A stretch of 64,000 nucleotides of DNA. Origin: CAZAQK01 sp964535825 (GTDB lineage: Bacteria; Pseudomonadota; Alphaproteobacteria; Rickettsiales; SXRF01). Below are positions 41,787 to 51,167 of the stretch, one piece after another. The notes beneath the pieces were generated by a model. It worked only from the letters and a program-made list of their open reading frames with translations, was not told the DNA's origin and did not search any database. A program made the position numbers and the translations under genes. Position 1 is the first letter of the stretch, and each line of letters opens with the position of its first letter. The DNA lies in contig CAZHUC010000001.1 in assembly GCA_964535825.1 (NCBI GenBank), forward strand, positions 248,001-312,000, written 5' to 3'.

Positions 41787-42449
41787 ATGATTAACGTTTT
41801 TCCTGACAAAACCTGCGATTTATGCCCCCGGCTGTGTGATTTTCATACACAGAACCGCCTGAAATACCCCTCATTCCACAATGCGCCCGTACCCTCTTTT
41901 GGCGGGTTGGATGCAGAAATTTTAGTGGTTGGTCTTGCCCCGGGCTTAAAGGGAGCGAACCAGACGGGACGACCTTTTACAGGGGATTATGCCGGCCTCA
42001 TTTTGTATCAGGCATTGCTGGCGAACGGGTTGGCCAAAGGGCAGTATAAAGAGCGGGCGGATGATGGACTTGAACTAGTGAATTGCCGCATCACCAATGC
42101 GGTGCGCTGCGTGCCGCCTGAGAACAAGCCTGAGCCATCCGAGATCAAGCAATGCAACCAGTTCCTCAAAGCAGAGATCGCAGCTATGCCGAACCTGAAG
42201 ATCATACTCTCGCTTGGCCTCATTTCGCACAATGCGGTACTGCGGGCGCTGGGGCAGAAATTATCATCAGCCAAATTCTCGCACGGTGCGGTGCATAAAT
42301 TTGGAAAATTAACGCATGTGGATAGCTACCACTGCTCCCGCTACAACATCAACACTGGAACACTCACGCCGGAAATGTTCGACACGGTGGTGAAGAAAAT
42401 TACAGGTTTATTGCAACACGAAATCCAGCAAACCCTGAAAGTCATTTGA
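41787..42449 (+). CDS. Family-5 uracil-DNA glycosylase
   Basis: A 220-residue Fe-S uracil-DNA glycosylase. Four cysteines, C10, C13, C108 and C123, fit the CX2C...CX14C cluster pattern. Motif A is GLAPG (49-53) followed by TGRPFTGD, and motif B is HCSRYN in place of HPSxxN, which suits family 5 (UDGb) rather than family 4. It removes uracil and other deaminated bases from DNA. Start ATG 41787, divergent from groES. The 3' end overlaps the convergent HAD gene by 42 bp. Confidence 0.92.
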   Translation: MINVFPDKTCDLCPRLCDFHTQNRLKYPSFHNAPVPSFGGLDAEILVVGLAPGLKGANQTGRPFTGDYAGLILYQALLANGLAKGQYKERADDGLELVNCRITNAVRCVPPENKPEPSEIKQCNQFLKAEIAAMPNLKIILSLGLISHNAVLRALGQKLSSAKFSHGAVHKFGKLTHVDSYHCSRYNINTGTLTPEMFDTVVKKITGLLQHEIQQTLKVI

Positions 42450-43151
42450 GGTTTTATCTGCCTCGATACCAAGCTTTTCCACCGGAAGGTTAAAGCGGTT
42501 CACCCAGACGGTAGGATAACCATAGCTTTTTGCGCCATAGGCATCCCATCCACCAAAGGCTGCAAATACCACTTCTTCTTTTTTCAGGCCAAGCCTGCTG
42601 TGCCCAAGAGCATAGGCGTTAGGGTCTGGCTTATAGGTATGGTTCACTTCGGTGCTCAGCAACTCATCGAACAATGGCGTAATGCCTGCATTATCAGCAT
42701 TTGCTTTAAGCATCATGGGGCTGAAATTGGCAATGGTAATGATCTTTACACCGGATGCTTTCAGCTTTTCCAGCCCTGCTTTTGAATCTGGCCATAGTTC
42801 CATAGTCAGGTAAGCATTCAGCAAGATTTTTTTGTTTTCAGGCGAAAGCTCCAGTTTCATGGCCTGAGCTGTGTATATCAGCGCATCTTCTGTCACTTTG
42901 AAAAAATCTTCATGCTTTCCGGTGATGGTACGCAGAAATCCATATTCAAATTGTTTGGTACGCCACATCTTGGTGAATTCTATGCCCTTTCCGGGAAATA
43001 TCTTTTCAACTTTAGGCACAACAGAATTGGGGTTGAAAATAACAAAATAATCGAACGCCACTGCTTTATAGTGCAGGGTTTTGGCAGGGTCTGCATAAGC
43101 GTGGCTGCTAAAAATCAGGCATACTAAAAATAAAAACAGTTTGTGCATCAT
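42408..43151 (-). CDS. Exported HAD hydrolase, haloacid dehalogenase type II-like
   Basis: A 247-residue protein with a clear signal peptide (cleavage after AYA, residue 20), so it should act in the periplasm. The nucleophile is D34 in AFDYF, motif II is IANFSP, motif III has KPDPNAY, and GGWDAYGAKSYGYPTVWVNR is the family C-terminal signature. The order matches type-II haloacid dehalogenases and related phosphatases; which reaction it does is open, because most of these proteins are cytoplasmic. Two adjacent ATG codons start it (43151 and 43148). Convergent with the uracil glycosylase. Confidence 0.87.
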   Translation of the reverse strand: MMHKLFLFLVCLIFSSHAYADPAKTLHYKAVAFDYFVIFNPNSVVPKVEKIFPGKGIEFTKMWRTKQFEYGFLRTITGKHEDFFKVTEDALIYTAQAMKLELSPENKKILLNAYLTMELWPDSKAGLEKLKASGVKIITIANFSPMMLKANADNAGITPLFDELLSTEVNHTYKPDPNAYALGHSRLGLKKEEVVFAAFGGWDAYGAKSYGYPTVWVNRFNLPVEKLGIEADKTSNDFQGLLDFVLQ

Positions 43152-43172
43152 AGGTCATTCTTTCCTGAAATA

Positions 43173-43784
43173 TTAATCCTGGATCAGCCAGTCGGCAGTG
43201 GTTTGCCCGTTCTTCCGTCCTTCAAATTTTGGCAGGAAGCTCGAATCTTTTTTGCCGGTATCCGGCATGGAAGGCGTGCCCACATGGCCGACACCATTAC
43301 TGTCGACGGAAGGAACAGATACATTCACATTCCCGATGCTGATGCTGCCAATATCGATCGTGCCGAGATTTAAATTACCAAAGTTAATGGCAATGCTTGT
43401 ATCTTCCAACGCGCAGGTTTCCGGGTTGCCGGATTTAATGCGACACCAGCCATCCCTGCCTTGTCGTTTGCAGGCAATGCCATCCTGTGCACCGCTATAA
43501 CCACCGATGGTATAGTTCTCGGAAAAATGCCGGCAGTTCGATTTGGATTTGCTTGTATACAGGTCGCGCGGGGAGATAGCGCCTTTGCCATTGAAACTTT
43601 CCCAGCTGTGTGACTGTCCGTCTGGCATCACGGTCATCGCATAATCGAAACTCTGAACGTAATAGACCTTCTCGGCGCTGGTAAGCGTATAGCCGCCAGT
43701 GCCTTTATAAACTGCATCATCGGCAGGTTTGAACCAGTAATAGAGTCCCGCGGCGACAATCAGTATGGCAAAGAAATATTTCAT
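43173..43784 (-). CDS. Unknown membrane-anchored protein
   Basis: A 203-residue protein with a signal-anchor at about residues 3-18 and a mature part with four Cys residues between about 83 and 126, probably paired in the periplasm (NCRHF, IACKRQ, WCRIKS, TCALED). The following stretch, from NFGNLNLGTIDIGSISIG to NVNVSVPSVDS, alternates small and hydrophobic residues like a beta-helix or beta-sheet edge. No family recognised. It lies 21 bp before the HAD gene on the same strand, so the two may be one exported unit. Confidence 0.65.
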   Translation of the reverse strand: MKYFFAILIVAAGLYYWFKPADDAVYKGTGGYTLTSAEKVYYVQSFDYAMTVMPDGQSHSWESFNGKGAISPRDLYTSKSKSNCRHFSENYTIGGYSGAQDGIACKRQGRDGWCRIKSGNPETCALEDTSIAINFGNLNLGTIDIGSISIGNVNVSVPSVDSNGVGHVGTPSMPDTGKKDSSFLPKFEGRKNGQTTADWLIQD

Positions 43785-43828
43785 GATGTAAGACTAGCAG
43801 AAGAAATGCTTTGTCTCAACATTCTGTT

Positions 43829-44716
43829 ATGGCTGACGAAAAGAATACCACCGCCATCATCGTGACTTTTAATAGCGCAGACGTGATCGCACGTTGTCTG
43901 CAAAGCGTGCTGGCAGCGCCGGAGATCGCGGAAGTTATCGTAGTAGATAATTGTGGGGTGGATGCGACATGCGACATCATACAACGTGATTTTCCGACGG
44001 TTACATTGATCGAAAATCCAAGAAATGAAGGGTTCGGCAGGGCGAATAATACTGGCTTTGCTAGGATAAAAACAGAGTATGCCTTGCTGATAAACCCCGA
44101 TGCGGTACTCGAAAAAGATGCACTCACGCTGCTTGTGGATGCAGCAAAGAAATATGAAAATGCCGCCATCCTTGCGCCCGCACTGTATGATGCTCAGGGC
44201 GAGCTGCACAAAAGTTTTAAGCAAAACGTATTCGCACGCGAGAAAAATAAAGCGGGTTTCTTGCAGCCGGAAGGTGACGTATGCGCCGATTTCCTGTCTG
44301 GTGCGGTCTGGCTGTGCAACATGAAGCACCTGCGTACCGTGGGGTTCTTCGATAAGAATATCTTCCTTTATTATGAAGATGACGATCTCTGCCTGCGTGT
44401 GCGCAAGGCGGGATTAGGGCTGGTTTATGTGCCGCAGGCGAGGGCGATGCACATGATGGGTGCATCCAGCGGTGTATCAAAACCTGAGGTGGAATATTTT
44501 AAACAGCAACATCTGACCTATTCACGGCTCTATCTGGAAGAAAAATATAATGGCAGCAAGTCAGCAATGCGTTTAGCACGCAGGCTTAATCTGGAATATG
44601 CCGCCAAGGCTTCCTGGTACACGTTCTTTTTTAACAAGGCGAAGATCAACCGCTATCGCGGGCGCATTGCCGGCGTGTTCGAGTTCAGCGAGCAAGCAGC
44701 CAGAACGCAGACATAA
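43829..44716 (+). CDS. GT2-family glycosyltransferase
   Basis: A 295-residue glycosyltransferase of the rhamnosyltransferase/GT2 kind. The start is ATG 43829 (a TTG at 43811 is possible). The nucleotide-binding pattern VTFNSADVIARCLQSVL, the VVDNCGVD segment, ENPRNEGFGRANNTG, and the acidic DDDLCLR motif after FLYYED are all present. Adds a sugar from a nucleotide donor to an envelope glycan; the acceptor is unknown. It overlaps the end of ubiB by 32 bp. Confidence 0.93.
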   Translation: MADEKNTTAIIVTFNSADVIARCLQSVLAAPEIAEVIVVDNCGVDATCDIIQRDFPTVTLIENPRNEGFGRANNTGFARIKTEYALLINPDAVLEKDALTLLVDAAKKYENAAILAPALYDAQGELHKSFKQNVFAREKNKAGFLQPEGDVCADFLSGAVWLCNMKHLRTVGFFDKNIFLYYEDDDLCLRVRKAGLGLVYVPQARAMHMMGASSGVSKPEVEYFKQQHLTYSRLYLEEKYNGSKSAMRLARRLNLEYAAKASWYTFFFNKAKINRYRGRIAGVFEFSEQAARTQT

Positions 44717-46235
44717 TACCCAGCGTGGTCCACGCAAGTATCAGCCAAGGTCGTTGCTGCAAGCGCCTGCTATGATTCATTTCTGCAATGCTTGCCGGAT
44801 GCAGTTTGAGGCCGGCGGGGTCAGCAAAATGCGTCACGGCGCGTTCGATGGAGCGCAGCATGTGCGGGAATTTATACAGTATATCCTTGCTTTCGCGCGC
44901 GGCTTCTTTGAGTTTGCCTGCCGCACCGAATTGCTCTTCTGCCCAGCGTTCAATGATAGGGCGGGAGAGTTCCCACATGTTGAGTTTCGGGTTCAGCATA
45001 CGGCCAACACCTTCGGTGACCATCAGTGTCTTTTGCATAAGTAGTAGCTGTGGCTGGGTTTCCATTTCAAATTCCGCTGCGATCTTGAACATCTGGCCCA
45101 AGAAATTTGCTACCGAGATTTCATTGAGCGGTTTGCCGGTAATAGGCTTGGCAACGGCCATGCAGGCCTGCGTGAATGCCTCCAGCGATTTACCCGCCGG
45201 TACATAACCTGCTTTGAAGTGAACCTCTGCAACATGGCGGTAATCCTCATTCAGGAAGCCACGCATGATTTCGGCAATGTATATACGCGACTCCATATCA
45301 AGCCGCCCCATGATGCCAAAATCTACCAGCACCAGATCGCCATTTTTATTTAAGAATAAATTTCCAGGGTGTGGGTCGGCATGGAAAAAACCATCCTTGA
45401 AAACTTGCAGGAAAAGGCTGGTGGCGGCCTTTGCCAGTATCAGATTGATGTCGTGTCCGCTGGCGCGGATAGCATCCACATCGCTGAGCGAAATGCCATC
45501 GACCCAATCGAGTGTAAGCACACGTCGGGAGGTCATGCTCCAATCAACGGCAGGTACATGCAGGCCGCTTTCATGCTTTGCGATGTTATCTGCAAGTTCG
45601 CTGGCAGCCGCTGCTTCAAAACGTAGATCAAGTTCAAAGAATACCGATTCTTTCAGCGTACGCACCACTTCCAGTGGCTTCATACGGCGGGCACGCTGTG
45701 GGTTCAAAGACAATATCTCCGCCAGCCAGAAGAACAGATCAAGATCGCGCGCAAATGCTTTTTCAATATCTGGCCGGAGTATCTTTACAGCGACTGCTTT
45801 ACCAGCACGCGTAGTGGCTTTATGCACCTGCGCAATGGAGGCAGCAGCCACTGGTATATCATGGAACTCTTCAAAGAGTTCAGACAGTGGCACGCCTAAT
45901 TCTGCTTCAATGGTTTTGCGTGCTATAGCGCTGGGAAAAGCGGGCAGGGAATCACGCAGGCGTGACAGGTCCTGCGCAAGTTCATCACCGATCAGATCGG
46001 AGCGGGTGGACAGTGCCTGCCCAAGTTTAATGAATGCCGGGCCAAGTTTTTCAAGTGCTGAAGCGAGTTTCTCACCTTGTGTCTTATTCGGCTGACGACG
46101 TGCGAACAGTATTTCGATGATACGCGTAATGATAGGCAGAAAACCCAGATCACGGAAAATGAACACCGCATCTTCGCGCGCCAGCGTGTAGGCAATATAA
46201 ATGAGTCGGCGGCTATTGCGAAGGCTGCGTATCAT
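44685..46235 (-). CDS. ubiB: Ubiquinone biosynthesis atypical kinase UbiB
   Basis: Member of the ABC1/ADCK atypical kinase-like family needed for ubiquinone production. The KxGQ motif is KLGQ at residues 70-73, the Ala-rich loop is AAASIAQVH, the catalytic segment is HADPHPGNLF, and the metal-binding LVDFGIMGRL follows. Two hydrophobic helices close the C-terminus (about 495-515). It starts on the last base of the ubiE stop (TGATG), so the pair is translationally coupled. Confidence 0.97.
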   Translation of the reverse strand: MIRSLRNSRRLIYIAYTLAREDAVFIFRDLGFLPIITRIIEILFARRQPNKTQGEKLASALEKLGPAFIKLGQALSTRSDLIGDELAQDLSRLRDSLPAFPSAIARKTIEAELGVPLSELFEEFHDIPVAAASIAQVHKATTRAGKAVAVKILRPDIEKAFARDLDLFFWLAEILSLNPQRARRMKPLEVVRTLKESVFFELDLRFEAAAASELADNIAKHESGLHVPAVDWSMTSRRVLTLDWVDGISLSDVDAIRASGHDINLILAKAATSLFLQVFKDGFFHADPHPGNLFLNKNGDLVLVDFGIMGRLDMESRIYIAEIMRGFLNEDYRHVAEVHFKAGYVPAGKSLEAFTQACMAVAKPITGKPLNEISVANFLGQMFKIAAEFEMETQPQLLLMQKTLMVTEGVGRMLNPKLNMWELSRPIIERWAEEQFGAAGKLKEAARESKDILYKFPHMLRSIERAVTHFADPAGLKLHPASIAEMNHSRRLQQRPWLILAWTTLGIMSAFWLLAR

Positions 46236-46972
46236 CAGAACTTCCGTCCTGAGTGAATGGCTACAACACCCTGTGTCAGGCTGCGATACTGCACATTGCC
46301 GAAGCCAGCCGCTTTTATCATGGCCGCAAATTTTTCCTGATTAGGAAAACGCCTGATGCTTTCCACCAGATACTGATAGGATTCCGCATCGCCTGTTACC
46401 ATCTTGCCTACCTGCGGGATGACACGGAAAGAATATTCATCATATATCTTTTTCAGCAGATCTTGCTTCACTTCGCTGAACTCAAGGCACATGAAACGTC
46501 CACCGGGTTTGAGTACACGGAATGCTTCCGAGAGTGCTTTATCGATATGTGTAACGTTGCGGATACCGAATGCGATGGTATAGGCATCCACGCTGGAATC
46601 AGGCACTGGCAGTGCCTCTGCATTACCGCATGTCCATTCAATGCCGCTTGATGCACCGATATCTATCAAACGGTCGCGGCCAGCAAGTAGCATCTGTTCA
46701 TTGATATCGATGATGGTCACGCGGCAGTTCGCTTTTTTGCGAATGCGCGCGGCGATATCACCGGTGCCACCGGCTACATCGATGATGTGCATATCAGGCT
46801 GCGGGTTCAGCCACGCCACCATGTTATTTTTCCACAGACGATGCAGGCCTGCGCTCATCAGGTCATTCATGATGTCGTATTTGGATGCGACGCTATCGAA
46901 TACACCGCGCACCAGTGATTCTTTTTCGTCACTGGCGACTGATCTAAACCCAAATGAGGCGGTGTTGGTCAT
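46235..46972 (-). CDS. ubiE: Ubiquinone/menaquinone C-methyltransferase UbiE
   Basis: S-adenosylmethionine-dependent C-methyltransferase of the quinone pathway. SAM motif I is DVAGGTGDIA; other landmarks are FDSVASKYDIMNDLMS near the front and CGNAEALPVPD, AFGIRNV, RVLKPGG and LEFSEV. Length 245 residues. First gene of ubiE-ubiB, divergent from mutM with 63 bp between the two starts. Confidence 0.97.
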   Translation of the reverse strand: MTNTASFGFRSVASDEKESLVRGVFDSVASKYDIMNDLMSAGLHRLWKNNMVAWLNPQPDMHIIDVAGGTGDIAARIRKKANCRVTIIDINEQMLLAGRDRLIDIGASSGIEWTCGNAEALPVPDSSVDAYTIAFGIRNVTHIDKALSEAFRVLKPGGRFMCLEFSEVKQDLLKKIYDEYSFRVIPQVGKMVTGDAESYQYLVESIRRFPNQEKFAAMIKAAGFGNVQYRSLTQGVVAIHSGRKF

Positions 46973-47035
46973 ATAAAATCCTGTGGAAACGTGGGCAAGA
47001 TAGGTCTATTTACAGGCTATCACAAGAGGTTTTAC

Positions 47036-47887
47036 ATGCCTGAATTACCAGAGGTTGAAACGGTCTGTCGTGGCCTGAACCAAGCCCTGAAAGGGGCTTT
47101 TATAAATAATGTAACGCTCAGGCGGGCTGATCTGCGCATTCCATTTCCAAAAGATCTTGCAGGAAAATTGAAGGGCACAAAAATTACAGGCATCACCAGA
47201 CGCGCGAAATACCTGCTCTGGCAGCTGGATTCCGGCGATGTACTTCTGGCGCATTTGGGTATGAGTGGATGTTTTATTGTAGATGATGGTGATGAAAAAA
47301 TACAAAAGCACGATCATCTTATCATCACTCTGAAAGACGGCAGACGCGTGGTATACCGCGATCCCAGGCGTTTTGGTGTTATCACACTTGTGCCAGAAAA
47401 TGCACTTGCTGAACATGTGTTGCTTGCGCATCTTGGGCCTGAACCGCTGGAGAATGCATTTTCACCTGCCTATCTGAGATCTGCGCTGGCAGCCAGAACC
47501 GGCAGTATCAAAGCAGCGCTCATGGATCAGGAACTGGTAGTGGGTGTTGGGAATATTTATGCCAGCGAAGCACTGTTCATGACCGGTATCCATCCGCTCA
47601 CCAAAGCGCGGGATGCCGCTCCAGCCGCCGATAAGCTGGTTTTGGCCATTCGCAAGGTGCTGAAGGCGGCTATTGCCTCCGGTGGCTCATCGCTCAAGGA
47701 TTTTGTGCATATTTCAGGTGATGCCGGATATTTCCAGCATCACTTCGCAGTATATGATCGTGAAGGCGAGCCATGTGGCGAGTGCAAAAAACCAATAGAG
47801 AACATAAGGATAGCAGGGCGTTCCTCCTATTTTTGCCCAAAATGCCAGTCTTTGCAGAATGCAAAGCGCAGAAAAAAGTCGGCCTGA
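47036..47887 (+). CDS. mutM: Formamidopyrimidine-DNA glycosylase
   Basis: Removes 8-oxoguanine and formamidopyrimidines from DNA and cuts the backbone. The mature sequence must begin MPELPEVETV because Pro2 is the catalytic nucleophile, so ATG 47036 is the start, although a frame opens 15 codons earlier. E3 is present, and the C-terminal zinc finger reads CGECKKP and FCPKCQ. Length 283 residues. Position next to ubiE and before rpsT is typical of alphaproteobacteria. Confidence 0.97.
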   Translation: MPELPEVETVCRGLNQALKGAFINNVTLRRADLRIPFPKDLAGKLKGTKITGITRRAKYLLWQLDSGDVLLAHLGMSGCFIVDDGDEKIQKHDHLIITLKDGRRVVYRDPRRFGVITLVPENALAEHVLLAHLGPEPLENAFSPAYLRSALAARTGSIKAALMDQELVVGVGNIYASEALFMTGIHPLTKARDAAPAADKLVLAIRKVLKAAIASGGSSLKDFVHISGDAGYFQHHFAVYDREGEPCGECKKPIENIRIAGRSSYFCPKCQSLQNAKRRKKSA

Positions 47888-48020
47888 AAAGGCTTGCGCA
47901 ACCTCTAAAACGTTCCCACGCAGCATATGCTGTAGATGGGTTGTGTATATCTTTGAAATATAAGGTTGGCTGCGGGTTACAGGCGATGTATAAAAAGTGG
48001 TTTTTTCTGCACAATACTGC

Positions 48021-48047
48021 TTGACGGGAGGGTAAAAGAATCATAGT
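48021..48047 (+). promoter_or_regulatory. Candidate promoter of rpsT
   Basis: TTGACG at 48021-48026 and CATAGT at 48042-48047 with a 15-bp spacer, about 50 bp before the rpsT ATG. The -35 is good, the spacer short. Found by eye within a 209-bp gap after mutM. Confidence 0.35.
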
Positions 48048-48096
48048 GTCTGTTCCCCCAGCAATGAGTAAAATATAACGAAACGGGAAAAGATAC

Positions 48097-48363
48097 ATGG
48101 CTAACCATAAGTCATCAGAAAAAAGAATCCGCCAGACGGCTCGCCGCACGGAAGTGAACCGTGTGCGTACCAGCCGTATTCGCACCTTTGTGAAAAACGT
48201 TGAAACCGCAGTTGCAGCTAATGATAAAAAGGCGGCACAGGAAGCGCTGAAAGTAGCTCAGCAGGAACTGATGCGCGGTGTCAGCAAGGGTGTAATGAAG
48301 CTTACAACAGCATCACGCAAAGTGAGCCGTTTGTCTGCTAAAGTAAAAAAAGTAGCCACCTAA
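48097..48363 (+). CDS. rpsT: 30S ribosomal protein S20
   Basis: Ribosomal protein bS20, which binds 16S rRNA early in assembly. The N-terminus MANHKSSEKRIRQTARRTEVN is diagnostic, and ASRKVSRLSAKVKK closes the protein. Length 88 residues. ATG 48097. Lies directly before dnaA, as in most alphaproteobacteria. Confidence 0.97.
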   Translation: MANHKSSEKRIRQTARRTEVNRVRTSRIRTFVKNVETAVAANDKKAAQEALKVAQQELMRGVSKGVMKLTTASRKVSRLSAKVKKVAT

Positions 48364-48463
48364 ACTACCTCGATTCAATGCATTGCCCAACCATTCCGCA
48401 AGAGAATGGACGCTATAACTTTATCAAAAAATTAAAAAATACTGCTATACAGGGACAAAAAAC

Positions 48464-49882
48464 ATGCAATCACAGGCTACCGCCGGCTATTCTGCAATCG
48501 ATGATTCACTCAGCCACGCTTGGGAACAGGTAAGTAAAAAACTCAAAGATCATTACGGTGAGGCGATCTTCAAAAGCTGGCTTAGAGCACTGCGTTTTGC
48601 AGGTTCGGAAAATAATAAAGTGAAGTTAAGCGTACCTACGCGCTTCATGCGCGAGTGGATTTCTTCGCACTATCTCCCGGATATATTGAAATTCTGGCAG
48701 CAGGAAACAGTGGCTGATGGTTTTTCACTGGAAGTGATCGTACAGCAGGGCACTTCACCAGCTCCGGCCATTACATCGGCAATGCCTGTGGCTAATGTGA
48801 TCACCCATGCAAGCTGGCAGCAGCCGGAAGCGACCGATGCTTCCTCTTATCTCGGTGCGCCGCTTGATCCACGCTATACGTTTGAAAATTTCGTAGTTGG
48901 TAAGCCGAACGAGCTGGCGCATGCCGCGGCTCGCCGTGTGGCGGAATCTGCACAGGTGGTATCTGGCTGTAATCCACTGTTTCTTTATGGCGGCGTAGGG
49001 CTTGGTAAAACCCACCTGATGCACGCGATCGCATGGCATATTCGCAAGAACAGCCCGGAGCGCCGTGTGATGTATCTGTCGGCAGAAAAATTCATGTATC
49101 AGTTCATTCGTGCGCTGCGCTTCAAAGAGGCGCTGGCGTTCAAGGAGCAGTTCCGCTCTGTAGATGTTTTGATGATTGATGACGTGCAATTCATCAGCGG
49201 TAAGGATTCTACACAGGAAGAATTCTTCCACACCTTTAATGCTCTGGTTGACCAGAATAAACAGCTCATCATTTCCGGTGACCGTTCGCCATCTGACCTG
49301 GAAGGCATGGAAGAACGTGTTCGTTCACGCCTTGGCTGGGGGCTGGTTGCTGATATTCATGCCACCACCTATGAGCTGCGCCTTGGTATTCTCCAGTCAA
49401 AGATCGAACATATGCAAGGTGTGCAAATTCCACATAAAGTAGTGGAATTCCTCGCCCACAAGATCACATCCAACGTTCGTGAACTAGAAGGTGCGCTGAA
49501 CCGTATCGTGGCGCATGCCACGCTCGTTGGCCGCCCTGTTGAGCTGGAAACCGCGCAGGATGTGCTCAAGGACCTGCTGCGCTCTTGCGATAAGCGTGTC
49601 ACGATCGATGACATCCAGAAACAGGTGGCTGCGCATTTCAGCATCAAGGTCTCTGACATGCACTCTGCGCGCCGTTCACGCACGGTGGCGCGTCCGCGCC
49701 AGATCGCTATGTACCTGTCTAAAAAACTCACGGCAAAGAGCCTGCCTGAGATCGGTCGTAAATTCGGTGGTAAAGATCACACCACAGTAATGCACGCAGT
49801 GAAGCGTGTGGAAGAACTGATGGCAGGTGACAATGAATTCAATCAGGACATAGAGTTACTGTCGCGCATGCTGCAAAGTTAG
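48464..49882 (+). CDS. dnaA: Chromosomal replication initiator DnaA
   Basis: AAA+ initiator that melts the origin. The N-terminal domain begins near WEQVSKKLKDHYGEAIFKSWLR; Walker A is GGVGLGKT (176-183), Walker B is MIDDVQF, and the C-terminal DNA-binding signature is GGKDHTTVMHAV. Length 472 residues. A 100-bp gap separates it from rpsT. I searched both flanks by eye for DnaA boxes (TTATCCACA and close variants) and found none, so the origin may lie elsewhere. Confidence 0.98.
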   Translation: MQSQATAGYSAIDDSLSHAWEQVSKKLKDHYGEAIFKSWLRALRFAGSENNKVKLSVPTRFMREWISSHYLPDILKFWQQETVADGFSLEVIVQQGTSPAPAITSAMPVANVITHASWQQPEATDASSYLGAPLDPRYTFENFVVGKPNELAHAAARRVAESAQVVSGCNPLFLYGGVGLGKTHLMHAIAWHIRKNSPERRVMYLSAEKFMYQFIRALRFKEALAFKEQFRSVDVLMIDDVQFISGKDSTQEEFFHTFNALVDQNKQLIISGDRSPSDLEGMEERVRSRLGWGLVADIHATTYELRLGILQSKIEHMQGVQIPHKVVEFLAHKITSNVRELEGALNRIVAHATLVGRPVELETAQDVLKDLLRSCDKRVTIDDIQKQVAAHFSIKVSDMHSARRSRTVARPRQIAMYLSKKLTAKSLPEIGRKFGGKDHTTVMHAVKRVEELMAGDNEFNQDIELLSRMLQS

Positions 49883-49935
49883 TGCGGTTACTGCACCTGA
49901 TTTAAAAATCTTTCCCTGTTGCAAAAACACTTTGC

Positions 49936-49975
49936 TTTTTTAATTAAAACGTTAAACTACGTTTTAATTAAAGAA
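49936..49975. repeat. Long AT-rich palindrome between dnaA and dnaN
   Basis: Inverted repeat of 17 bp on each side (49936-49952 with 49959-49975, one G-T pair) around a 6-base centre; the core is AATTAAAACGT / ACGTTTTAATT. It fills part of the 115-bp dnaA-dnaN gap, just before the GGGGAG ribosome site of dnaN. It could be a transcription terminator for dnaA, an operator for dnaN, or part of a replication-related element; no T run follows on the plus strand. Confidence 0.7.
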
Positions 49976-49997
49976 AAAATCAAAGGGGAGATTCGCT

Positions 49998-51167
49998 GTG
50001 TCAACTGCTGTAGCTGCTGAGAAAACCAAAGCCAGTTCTGCTAATCCGATACAATTTGTTATTGAACGTGCCAACCTGTTAAAGGGGCTTGGGCATGTGC
50101 AATCCGTGGTCGAAAAGCGCGGAACGATCGCTGTGCTTTCCAACGTGCGCATCGACGCCAAAGGTGACAGCGTTGCGCTCACCGCCACCGATATGGACCT
50201 TGCCATGGTGGAACGCGTGCCTGCGAACATTGGCAAAGCCGGTTCAACCACCGTGCCAGCACACATGTTGTATGACATCGTGCGCAAACTGCCGGAAGGC
50301 GCACAGGTTGAATGTTCTGTGAACGCAGATGGCAGCAAAATGACCATTAAATCTGGCCAGTCACGCTTCTCTCTGGGCTGCCTGCCGGTCGATGAATTTC
50401 CGGTGATGGCGGAGGGCGACATGCCATTCAACTTCACCCTGAAATCCGCAGAATGCCTTGCTATCGTACAAAAGCCTAGCTTCGCGATCTCGACAGAAGA
50501 AACCCGTTATTACCTGAACGGTATCTATGTGCATGCCGCAGGTTCTGATAAAGACAAGGTGTTGCGCGCGGTTGCAACCGACGGTCACCGTCTTGCTCGC
50601 ATTGAAGTAGCGCTGCCCGCAGGTGCGGATGGCATGCCGGGCGTTATCGTCCCGCGCAAAGCGATCTATGAACTGCGTAAACTCATCGAAGAAGGCGAGG
50701 GCGATGTGCAGATCTCATTGTCTGAGAACAAGATTCGCTTCGTATACGGTAATGCTGTGATCGTTTCCAAGCTAATCGATGGCAATTTCCCTGATTATGA
50801 ACGTGTGATCCCTGCTGCCAATGACAAGATCATGGAAGTAGACTGTAAGGCCTTCAAGGAAGCAGTTGATCGCGTATCGGTCATTTCTTCCGATAAAACA
50901 CGCGCGGTTAAACTGCAGTTGGAAAACGGCAGGCTCACGCTTTCTGCGAACAGCCCGGAGCATGGCACGGCATCGGAAGTTATTGATGTTACCTTCTCTG
51001 CTCCAAAGCTGGAGATCGGCTTTAACTCCCGCTACATGCTGGATATGATGGCGAACATCGAAGGTGACACCGTACAGTTCCTGCTGAATGACTCGGCATC
51101 TCCTGCGCTGGTGCGTGATACCGCTGATGTTGGTGCGCTTTACGTCATCATGCCGATGAGGGTATGA
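49998..51167 (+). CDS. dnaN: DNA polymerase III beta subunit (sliding clamp)
   Basis: Homodimeric clamp that tethers the replicative polymerase. Starts at GTG 49998 with AAAGGGGAG 8 bases upstream. Recognisable segments include RANLLKGLGHVQSVVEKR near the front and the C-terminal YVIMPMRV, plus three repeated clamp domains over 389 residues. The stop overlaps the recF start (ATGA), a coupled pair. Confidence 0.98.
   Translation: MSTAVAAEKTKASSANPIQFVIERANLLKGLGHVQSVVEKRGTIAVLSNVRIDAKGDSVALTATDMDLAMVERVPANIGKAGSTTVPAHMLYDIVRKLPEGAQVECSVNADGSKMTIKSGQSRFSLGCLPVDEFPVMAEGDMPFNFTLKSAECLAIVQKPSFAISTEETRYYLNGIYVHAAGSDKDKVLRAVATDGHRLARIEVALPAGADGMPGVIVPRKAIYELRKLIEEGEGDVQISLSENKIRFVYGNAVIVSKLIDGNFPDYERVIPAANDKIMEVDCKAFKEAVDRVSVISSDKTRAVKLQLENGRLTLSANSPEHGTASEVIDVTFSAPKLEIGFNSRYMLDMMANIEGDTVQFLLNDSASPALVRDTADVGALYVIMPMRV

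Noticed and set aside
48391..48409. Hairpin CCATTC/GAATGG after rpsT
   Set aside because: Only six base pairs and no T tail; too weak for a terminator call.
48364..49997. DnaA boxes and a chromosomal origin around dnaA
   Set aside because: No TTATCCACA or one-mismatch cluster was found by eye in either flank, so no origin is called.
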